From positions 558,001-622,000 of the forward strand of contig NC_089391.1 of NCBI RefSeq assembly GCF_003171515.1: a DNA stretch of 64,000 nt, in the 5' to 3' direction. The stretch is from Pyrenophora tritici-repentis (Eukaryota; Ascomycota; Dothideomycetes; Pleosporales; Pleosporaceae). Below are positions 55,827 through 64,000 of the stretch, one piece after another. Within the stretch, counting starts at the first letter, position 1, and each line of letters begins with the position of its first letter. The notes below the pieces were generated by a model. It was not told where the DNA came from. It made no database searches and was given only the letters and a program-made list of their open reading frames with translations. The position numbers were made by a program, and so were the translations under genes.

Positions 55827-56601
55827 ATGGCTTTGGATGACCGGTACGAGAATTCAATAGTTGGTAATATATCAATTACCCGGCACCAGCTAATTGAAGT
55901 TCTATGTACAAAGTCATGTCTCTGCACAGCCACTAAATCGCAACAACGTCATAACGTAGGCGGCAAGCGAGTCGGACAGGTAGTTATAGAACGATTGAAA
56001 CTTGCATCAACATGTGAACGGTCTGTAGGAACTGTATTCCAGCTACCTAGTCCAGATGCTATTTACAGTCAAGATGAAGAAAGAAGGTAAGACGCGAGCG
56101 GCGAGCCCGCTTTGTTTGGGTTGGCGCACGGCCCTCTCGTTGCCGGGGAAGCGACTAGGCTCGCAGCCTAGTCATGTGACTTAGGGCTCAGCCCGTTACA
56201 CAACAAAACAATCGGCAGCATCGTCAACACGAAACATGTGGCTATCGGATATCAACACGTTAAAGTACAGCGACTTTAGAATCAACCCGCATTTACGAGA
56301 AGGTAATAAAATTAACGTGCGATCCCGAAGGTTCGCAGGGAAATGTGCCTCGTCACACGGTGTCTCGTTACGCAGTGTCACGGTAACCACCGTGGTCCCC
56401 TTGACACTCCTGCCTCTGACCCATGCGCTCCTGCTCTTAACCCGTACGCTCCTATCGCAACAGCGCAATGTACTATCCTCGACAGTATGCTACTGCCCCG
56501 ACATCTGTATGACGTCACACAAGCTTCCTTCCGCTATATATCTTTCTCTGGTGAAACTCTCCATTTCTTTTCTTCACGCAACGTCTTGTATTTACACTTG
56601 A
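55827..56601 (+). pseudogene. unknown ORF interrupted by a solo LTR
   Basis: ORF from MALDDRYENS (55827) reaches the LTR at 56013. With the LTR and one TSD removed it continues in the same frame as the ORF at 56236-56601. No domain recognised; the 3' half is Leu/Thr rich and may be non-coding. Function unknown. Confidence 0.35.
56013..56200 (-). repeat. 188-bp solo LTR
   Basis: TGTGAACGG...CCCGTTACA, flanked by CAACA (56008-56012, 56201-56205). A second copy is at 61165-61352. Confidence 0.92.
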
Positions 56602-56689
56602 GTACTGTACGTAGCACACAAATCAAACTTCTTCATAAGTTCTGAGATTACTGCTCCTTGCCTCTCGTGACACGCAGTGGCTAACGTTA

Positions 56690-57750
56690 TTATTCTTGGG
56701 AAGGGCTTTCTACATGCGATCCATAATCATTCTCGTTTTGAGGTCCACCTTGATGACTTCGACGCGTAACTTGATAAGTTTTTCCAGAATGGTCCGAGTC
56801 AACGTCTACGAAGTTAGACAGAGAGCTTCGGTTGCGGGTTCTTTGGTAGCCGCCCTGGTAGCCGCCCCGGTAGCCGCCCCGGTAGCCGCCCCGGTAGCCG
56901 CCCCGGTAGCCACCCTGGTAGCCGCCTTGGTAGCCCTCCTGGTAGCCGCCCCAGATTTGGTCCGAGTAATCGCGTTTGTGCTCTGCATGATAGTTCTGCC
57001 GGCATTCACGTAGATCTGGAGTCTTCCAAGAAAGTTGTCTTTCTGCAAAGTCCGTTGCCCTCTTATCAGCATTTAATGGGCTAGACTGTGATTTTGATGT
57101 ATCCGAGTGCCTGTCATTGTCTTGAGGTGGCGTATCAAGATAAACGCGCTTGTTTCGCACTTCTTCAGGACCGCATCTGTAATAACTCGTCAGAAGCTAA
57201 CGCCAATGTCTCCTTGTAGGGCCAAATACCGAGTAGGCTCGGAGCTAAAACGTTCCTCAGTGCTACTATCACGACTATGCTTTTGGACTTCCTCAGGGGC
57301 GATCTGTTCCCAAAGTTGTATACCGTTAGGCTCTAGTGATTGGACAAGTGTAGTAGTAGCAAGGGATATAGACGACTGTGATTTTGATGTATCCGAGTGC
57401 CTGTCATTGTCTTGGAGTGGCGTATCAAGATAAACGCGCTTGTTTCGCACTTCTTCAGGACCGCATCTGTAATAACTCGTCAGAAGCTAACGCCAATGTC
57501 TCCTTGTAGGGCCAAATACCGAGTAGGCTCGGAGCTAAAACGTTCCTCAGTGCTACTATCACGACTATGCTTTTGGACTTCCTCAGGGGCGGTCTGTTCC
57601 CAAAGTTGTATACCGTTAGGCTCTAGTGATTGGACAAGTGTAGTAGTAGCAAGGGATATAGACTTTGCCCAGCATATCCAGGCATTGTTGCTCATAGTGT
57701 GAGGATTCATGTGAAAATGTTGAACGTGGATGACAAGTTGTTGGTTCATT
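56690..57750 (-). CDS. hypothetical protein with GGYR repeats; locus has a 290-bp tandem duplication
   Basis: Minus-strand reading frames. The last (56690-57160 frame) contains VRNKRVYLDTPPQDNDRHSD and a low-complexity block of GGYR/GGYQ tetrapeptides encoded by 12-bp repeats (about 56850-56955). Upstream, a segment with LEPNGIQLWEQ and EEVQKHSRDSS occurs twice because about 290 bp (57083-57372) is repeated at 57373-57662. Stops between segments imply introns or decay; I could not settle exons. Arg/Gly/Tyr repeats resemble RNA-binding or disordered tails, but no function is assigned. Confidence 0.4.
57083..57662. repeat. 290-bp tandem duplication
   Basis: 57083 onward and 57373 onward are nearly identical for the full unit; differences include GAGGTGG versus GGAGTGG and ATCTG versus GTCTG. 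Confidence 0.9.
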
Positions 57751-59068
57751 GATGGGCCCTACCGAGGTGGGCAAAGAATATAACTAACGTCCGTCCCTAT
57801 GTGCCGAAAAACACGGTGTGCCGAAAGTAACCAATGGGATCGCAAGGGTCGTAGAGAAGTCCATGATCCTTGCGATCCGATTCGTCGTTTTCGGCACACG
57901 GTGCTTTTGACCTGGTACAGTTTCAGTGCGCGGCTCCGACAAAACTACGCAGTTGTTTTAATGGGGCTCTAGCCTATCCTGAACCCAGCGTTAGGCATAA
58001 TGATCCCCCACTTCTAGGCACTACTTTCATCGGAAAGTCAGGTTGCAGATCAGTCGGGCTTATCCCGTACCGCATGTGAAGCGATAGCATATCCGAACAC
58101 CTCCGGTAACCAGCATAAGCCGCGTTTCTAATTTCGGTTGTCACCTCGCACGGGACATCGATTCGCCCTGTATACGTTTGCTTAGAAGATGCTTAGACTC
58201 CATAGATATCTCACTTTAATTGGCTCAAGGCTTAGCAAGAGATCAAAAGTCGCCTGCTTACAGAAACTGGAAGCTGCAACTGCATGAGAGTGTACTGTTA
58301 TGGTGATGTGTGCGCATTGACTGATTGTGCGCATTGGGTGCACGGACATGGTACAGTAGGCCCGTACGGAGCACGGGCAATTTCATTGAAATTCTGCTAC
58401 AGCAGCCGTTGGGCCCGAGTAGTTCCTGCAGTTTTTTCTGTCGATTGATTCTATCGGCTCTATCGGCTCTGTCGATTCGGTCGGTTCGGTCGGTTCTAAA
58501 ACAGGAAAAGAAGTGATCGATCATCGTCAGACTTCTAGTGTTCTGCTTCCGCTGTACCGAGGCCGATAGGTACCGTACCTGTGAGGTATCTCACTGTGTG
58601 ACCTGGACGCAAAGGGTGCATGTATCGATGGATGGTCAGGGTGCAGGTCATCCGAGGGTCAAAATGAACTCGGCTGACCTGGGAGGCAATCCTCAGGTAA
58701 GAAGCTAGCTATTGATCCGGCCTATCCGTAGTATTTCGGAAACTACGTTAACCATTGGCCACGCTGAACATATGCCTATGATACTGGAGTTTTACTGATA
58801 ATATAACTGATGTTGTTGCAGAAGTTAGGTTCTGCCTTCTTCAGATCAAAAACTTCGATTTTTAGCTACCGAAAACGCACCTTCCAATCTCCTTCAATTG
58901 CCAAGAGACCGAGAGACCATCCCTGGTTTAGTACTGTGTCACCGTAATTTCCCTGACTCAGCTTCTGAAGGATTTATGCCGGATTTCTAGACCATCCAGA
59001 AATTACTTATCGAATAAACTCTAAACCAGGATCTTTTTTTTTACGACTGATGCACAAAACCCTTCGGA
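57751..59068. other. intergenic region upstream of the permease
   Basis: No convincing gene. It contains an 84-bp foldback (57816-57899) with GTGTGCCGAAA/TTTCGGCACAC ends and an internal GGATCGCAAGG inverted pair, plus a short TCGGTTCGG repeat (about 58445-58498). The last few hundred bases are the presumed permease promoter and 5' UTR. Confidence 0.55.
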
Positions 59069-60794
59069 ATGGCTATAGATGCCGACGATGAGCGACCTCT
59101 CCTCGCACCATCGACCTCGTCCACTCCATCAACAAGCCCAAAACCTCTATTTCAGAACGAGGAAGCATCGCATGGAACGACCGATGAAGGCATTTTCCGC
59201 TCGATAGAAGATGATGTTCTTCCCGAAACCTCCGTCTTAGGCCGCACAATCAGCTGGCCTAGCGCCTATATTCTCGTTATCTCCAGCGTCATTGGAAGCG
59301 GCATCTTCGCGACACCTGGCGTAATTGTAAAGTCTGTTGGCAGCATTGGTCTCAGTTTGACTTTGTGGGTGGTTGGTGCCATCATCGCTGCCTGCTCACT
59401 TGCAGTCTCACTGGAATACGGGAGTATGCTTCCAAGATCTGGAGGGAACAAAGTCTATCTAGAATTTACGTATAGGCGACCCAGGTTTTTAGCTAGTACT
59501 TTGATCGCGGTGCGGGCTGTGCTTTTGGGATTAACGGCAAGTAATTGCATCGTTTTTGCGCAGTATACATTGTTTGCTTTCGACATTAAGGCTACGGATT
59601 TTGCGCGCAAGAGTTTGGCTGTTGGATTGCTGACGGCTATCGTAATTGTACATGGGTGTTTTCTTAAGACTGGAATCTGGATTCAGAACTTTCTGGGATG
59701 TATCAAAGTTGGTTTGGTCGTGTTTATGATTTTTGTGGGTCTCTTTGTAGTTTTCAAGCCGGAAGGTGAGGGTGACAGACGAAGCCATTTTCCAAAAGGA
59801 GATGACCTTTGGAAGGATACCGAGTGGGGCTGGGGTGTCATTTCGACAACGCTGTTCAAGGTATTCTACTCATATGCAGGACTCAGCAACATCAACAACG
59901 TCATGAACGAGGTGAAGAACCCGATCAGAACACTAAAGTCGGTGTCGGTCTCTGCGCTAGTTACAGCAAGTGTCTTGTACTTGCTGGTCAACATTGCATA
60001 TTTCACCGTGGTACCGCTTGACGAGATTAGAGAGAGCAAAGAATTGATTGCGGCACTCTTTTTTGAGCGAAGCTTCGGACCAAACCTTGGAAAAACAATT
60101 CTACCCCTGGCCGTAGCGCTCTCTAGTGCGGGAAATGTTATGGTTGTTACGTTCGCTTTGGTAAGATGTTGGTACTGTGTCGTTTTGGTATGTACTGACT
60201 TTGATAAAGGCTCGATTGAACCAAGAGATTGCACGGCAAGGCTTTCTTCCCTTCTCCAAAGTCCTATCTTCGTCCAAACCTTTCAATGCACCGATAGGAG
60301 GGCTTATTGTTCACTATATTCCCTCTTTGTTGGTTATTGTGCTTCCCCCATCAACTGATGTCTACTCGTTCATTCTAGAAGTCGAAGAATATCCTGGAAC
60401 CGTCTTTTCTCTGGCAACTTCAATCGGTCTACTTTGGCTACGATACAAGCGACCAGATTTAAAAAGGCCGTTCAAAGCTTGGAAGACAGCAGTTGTATTC
60501 AGCACACTCCTTAGTGTGGCACTATTGGCAGCTCCTTTCTTCCCGCCAAGGGAAGGTACTGAAAATGGAGGGATATGGTATGCGACATATGCAGTGGTTG
60601 CAACCAGCATGTAAGTTATTTTCCAAAATGTCAAAATAAAAATGGCTAATTATTTCAGTATTATACTCGGAGTTTTATATTGGTACGTATGGACGAGACT
60701 AATTCCCAGGTTAAAAGGTTATAGATTGGAGGAGAAAACAGACATTCTAGACGACGGAACAACTGTGACAACCCTTGTACATGTACCAAGGTAG
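59069..60794 (+). CDS. amino-acid permease (APC superfamily, LAT/MUP1-like), three exons
   Basis: Predicted plasma-membrane amino-acid transporter of 542 residues. Exons 59069-60160, 60210-60610 and 60659-60794; introns of 49 and 48 bp (donors GTAAGA, GTAAGT) keep frame and join FAL to ARLNQEIARQGFLPFSK and TS to IIILG. The N-terminus is soluble, Ser/Thr/Pro rich and acidic. The first membrane segment contains the family signature SSVIGSGIFATPG (residues about 75-90). About twelve hydrophobic segments follow, with SYAGLSNINNVMNEVKNP as the conserved loop. Methionine-permease-like proteins are the closest match by memory; the substrate is not determinable. Intact. A solo LTR begins 130 bp after the stop. 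Confidence 0.9.
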
Positions 60795-60924
60795 TGTTCT
60801 GGAAGTTATAGACACTTCTTTGCGCTTCTGAACGATGCAATAAATGTCATGGATATAGTAATAGACAATGCCTAGATTTCTGATTTAACTTTGTCAAGCA
60901 CTATAATATTCATCTTGTAGATCA

Positions 60925-61122
60925 TGTAAGGGGCTGCGCAAAGTATGCCGGTGCCTGGTAACAGGATTGTATTCGATGAAGAAGAAAGCTATCTGCAGTG
61001 CAACGATATCTATATACGTTTGGCTTGTTGTTCACGTAGCTTCTCGAAGCATCTAAAGTGCCGAGGAAGCTCCGAAGGTTCCACCGAGGATCACCATAGC
61101 ATCTGGGCTCTAGCCCGTTACA
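60925..61122 (-). repeat. 198-bp solo LTR downstream of the permease
   Basis: TGTAAGGGGC...CCCGTTACA flanked by GATCA (60920-60924, 61123-61127). Ends resemble the 188-bp family but the body differs. Confidence 0.85.
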
Positions 61123-61164
61123 GATCACACGGCGCGTGTTGTGCAATATGTGGTTCATAATGTC

Positions 61165-61352
61165 TGTGAACGGTCTGTAGGGACTGTATTCCAGCTACCT
61201 AGTCCAGATGCTATTTACAGTCAAGATGAAGAAAGAAGGTAAGACGCAAGCGGCGAGCCTGCTTTGTTTGGGTTGGCGCACGGCCCTCACGTTGCCGGGG
61301 AAGCGACTAGGCTAGCAGCCTAGTCATGTGACTCGAGGCTCAGCCCGTTACA
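61165..61352 (-). repeat. 188-bp solo LTR (second copy)
   Basis: Same sequence as 56013-56200 with few changes; flanked by ATGTC (61160-61164, 61353-61357). Confidence 0.93.
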
Positions 61353-61357
61353 ATGTC

Positions 61358-61565
61358 TACGGAATATCACAACGGAGTAAAAAGCATATTCGATGCAGTC
61401 TAGTGGCAAAATACTAGCATGCTGTCGAGTACGCAGCTAGAATAGCAGGAAAAGACCAAGAGATCAACGTATACGCAGACAACCAAGCTGCAATCTATAG
61501 GCTCAAAACCCTATCAGATAACCCAGGACAACATTGGCTACTAAGATGCCTCAGAGCAGACTTGC
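61358..61565 (+). pseudogene. LINE RNase H fragment
   Basis: Readable as EYAARIAGKDQEINVYADNQ followed by AAIYRLKTLSDNPGQ, an RNase H segment of a LINE different from the Tad1-like copies above. No start or end; ends at the hAT repeats. Confidence 0.55.
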
Positions 61566-61800
61566 TATCAGTCAGTCTACTCAGTTCAGACTGACTGAAC
61601 TGACTGAATCTTGGCAGTCAGTTCAGTCAGTCTTCGTTCCGTCCGGATATCAGTTCAGTCAGTCCGGAGGCCTCTAGATAACAGTTCAGTCAGTCCAGAG
61701 ACCTCTAGATAACAGTTCAGTCAGTCCAGAGACCTCTGGACTGACTGAACTGACTGAATTGGACTGAATTGGACTGAATCTAGCTCTTTGAAGCCGTGTT
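61566..61800. repeat. subterminal repeat cluster of hAT element E
   Basis: About ten copies of AGTTCAGTCAGTC or its complement within 230 bp, partly arranged as inverted pairs, plus a 35-bp near-tandem unit (CCGGAGGCCTCTAGATAAC and its relatives). Confidence 0.8.
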
Positions 61801-62024
61801 TTGCAGTCACGATAGCAACTTCTAGTGTTGCTTAGAACACGACTTGTCGCTGCAACTAAGACAGACGCTAGTCTTGAATAGAAAAACGCTTGTCTCGTTT
61901 GGGTTAGAGATAATACCCGAGCCAATTAGACTCTGCTAATTACGCTAGGGCCACATGGCAGCCTTGACGCGTCGCGCCCACTCTAGCAAACTAATGCTAC
62001 AACACTCTAGCCACAAACAATTTA

Positions 62025-63751
62025 GTGTACTTTATGTCTACTCCTTCGAGCTCAAGCCTCCGCCGCCTTGTCGAACGCGATAAGTGCAGTTCTCCTCTAC
62101 CGTCGCTATCGAACGCGCCCACTGTTGGGGATACTGCGAGCGAGGCTCAGCCCAACAAGCCCGTGGCTATACATGCAGACTTACCTGACGACGATAACTA
62201 TTATGTTGGGCTTGATTTTAAGCGCGTACCGTACCTCGAGCGACGCCAAGCAGAGCGTAGTCGCGGCGCAGTAAGGAGCTGGATCTACCGCCACGGCTGG
62301 GGCGTATGGCACCGCAAGCACAAGAAGAATTACTGGCTTTGCCAGATCTGCCACAAGCAACGGCGGCAACAGGAGGCCTACTACGAGGCTGATAGCACTA
62401 CAAACGCCGGTCGACACCTCTCAAGCAACAGGCCTGGGCACTCACTTGGACCTAACGGACCTATACCAATTGCTAGCCGGGAGGCCAACATTATAGGCGC
62501 GCTCGCAAAATCACAAGTCTACATAATGAGGTCTAGAGGTGTAGAGGTCTCCCAGGAGGTTGCTAATGAGATAGCGGCAAGCTTTTCATCCTCTCGGTTT
62601 CAAGACGCGCTAAAGGACTGGGTAATTGCTGACAACCAGAGCCTACGCGTAATAGAGACGCCGCAGTTTCGAAATATGATCGCGGCCGCAAGTCCCTAGC
62701 GGAAGCTCTCCTTTGGCGTAGCCACTAGACGCTCCGCGATCATATTATTGCTGAGTACAACGCGTACGTACTAGCCGTTGCCGCCTACCTTCGCGAAGCC
62801 TGGTCGCTCATACACGTTTCCTTTGACAACTGGACCTCAACTGGCGGACGGTACGCTTTCACCGGCCTCTGCGTACACTACCTTAACGGCGAGGGCAAGC
62901 TAGTTGACCACTTGCTCGGGTTACCTAAGCTCCACGGGGCGCACACTGGCAATAATATTGCCTCAGTAGCGGCGACAATACTGCGGCTATTTGGTGTTGA
63001 CGACACAAGCGTCGGATACTTTGTGCTTGACAACGCAAGCAACAACGATACTGCGGTTAAGTCTTTAGCAGAGGAGTTCAACTTTACTGCAAGCGAGCGG
63101 CGGCTGCGCTGCTGCTGCTGCCACATCCTCAACCTAGGCGCGCAGTTAGTAATTTAGGGTAAAGATCGTAGCGCGTACGAGAACGACGCCGCTCACCTTG
63201 ACGACGAGGAAAAGTACATGGATGAGTGGCGCAAGTACGGCCCTATTGGGGTCCTTTTTGACGTAATCGCGTCTATCTGCACGCCGCAAACTCGACAGCT
63301 ATTAGAGCGCCTACAGCGTGACGAGGCAGAGGCGATAGGCGTTACAGCTAATATCCGGCAACTTGTTAAGCCTGTTAAGACGCGCTGGAATAGCTATTTC
63401 GACACTTTTGTGCGCGCAGCCGAGCTACATGGTCCTATCGACAGCTATATTGAGTTCAAACTCAAGGAGCACAGTGCCGCAACAGCACCATCACGACGCC
63501 GGAAGAACCGCGAGCTGCTGCCTGCTGCGCAGCCGCGACTATATGTACGCGAGGGTGGCCTAAGCGGCAAGGACTGGGCGACGATTACGGAGTATATCCA
63601 ACTCCTCGAGCCATTTGCGGAAGCTACACGGCTGCTTGAAGGCCGCGGCTGACACGGCCGGCACGGCGCTATATGGGAGGTTTTAGTAACGTTTGAATGG
63701 CTTCTTGACCAGCTTGAGGCTCTCAAAGACCGCCTTAAGGACATTAATTAC
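62025..63751 (+). pseudogene. hAT element E transposase, decayed
   Basis: N-terminus MSTPSSSSLRR (62034), BED-type zinc finger (SWIYRHGWGVW, CQICHKQ, TNAGRHL) and catalytic-region pieces (HVSFDNWTSTGGRY, YFVLDNASNND, RRLRCCCCHILNL, TRWNSYFDTF). Stops at 62698, 63156 and 63650; the one at 63156 (TAG) replaces the Trp of LLWGKD in element D. The LTR at 63752 cuts off the dimerisation domain. Confidence 0.82.
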
Positions 63752-63907
63752 TGTAACGGTAGGATTGAGGAAGAGTGGGGTTGCATTGTTGGTGTAGCTA
63801 CGAAGGTGGGCAGCTATATATATGAATGTGGGATGTACGAAGTGTGGTAGCGAGAGTAGTACCCAACTTGTACCAGAATATGTCTTGGCAGGACCCAAAC
63901 CGTTACA
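63752..63907 (-). repeat. copia C/D-family LTR at the window's right side
   Basis: TGTAACGG...CCCAAACCGTTACA, about 156 bp, diverged from the 153-bp LTR. Left flank ATTAC does not match right flank CACCC, so it is more likely one end of an element continuing beyond the window than a solo LTR. 63908-64000 shows nothing else. Confidence 0.75.
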
Positions 63908-64000
63908 CACCCTCTCAGATACGGCTCTCAGCAAGTAGCTGACCATGAATAGAGATGTGAAAATGACGGAAATGAAAAAAAATACTCTAGTTCCACGCTG

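Noticed and set aside
56850..56955. possible CRISPR-like array of 12-bp repeats
   Set aside because: Eukaryotic context, no spacers; it is an in-frame coding microsatellite.
56696..57013. plus-strand ORF with AAPVAAPVAAPV repeats
   Set aside because: Antisense shadow of the GGYR repeat block, whose minus-strand reading gives a more plausible low-complexity protein.
63752..63907. solo LTR with target duplication
   Set aside because: Flanks ATTAC and CACCC do not match, so it was not called a solo insertion.

Overview
The window looks like a transposon-dense accessory region of a filamentous ascomycete (Pezizomycotina, possibly a dothideomycete). Evidence: short spliceosomal introns of 48 to 67 bp with GTAAGT-like donors, a large fungal-type nonribosomal peptide synthetase (NRPS), Tad1-like LINEs, Ty1/copia, hAT and pogo/Fot1 elements, and RIP-like TGG-to-TAG and CAG-to-TAG changes in some repeats. 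No bacterial features, rRNA or tRNA were seen.

Layout. 1-13.7 kb is nested transposons: the 5' part of a copia element (A), Tad1-like LINE fragments, a complete copia element (B, 4856-10323, LTRs with no difference seen, TSD GATGG), a hAT fragment and nested solo LTRs. 14.1-15.9 kb holds a three-exon Baeyer-Villiger monooxygenase gene (minus strand). 16.1-26.1 kb is again transposons: LTRs, a 38-bp perfect palindrome, copia element C carrying four smaller insertions, and a pogo transposase remnant fused to a LINE. 26.6-41.1 kb is a four-module NRPS (A-T-C-A-T-E-C-A-T-E-C-A-T) in nearly identical repeated blocks, with two introns and two single-base frameshifts. 42.1-54.7 kb holds a LINE interrupted by a solo LTR and by an internally deleted copia element (D), then two hAT elements. 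55.1-57.7 kb has an acyl-CoA dehydrogenase remnant, an unknown ORF split by a solo LTR, and a GGYR-repeat hypothetical protein with a 290-bp tandem duplication. 59.07-60.79 kb is an intact amino-acid permease gene. Two solo LTRs, a decayed hAT element and a copia LTR close the window.

The likely host genes are the monooxygenase, the NRPS and the permease. The first two could belong to one secondary-metabolite locus scattered by transposon insertion; this is inference from proximity only. The NRPS is the centrepiece: its third adenylation domain is a precise hybrid of the fourth (N-terminal half) and the second (C-terminal half), as expected if one unequal crossover turned a three-module enzyme into a four-module one.

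Insertion boundaries were checked by target-site duplications (TSDs) and by reading frame: for every nested insertion in copia B and C, LINE B and the split ORF at 55.8 kb, removing the element plus one TSD copy puts the flanking coding segments back in one frame.
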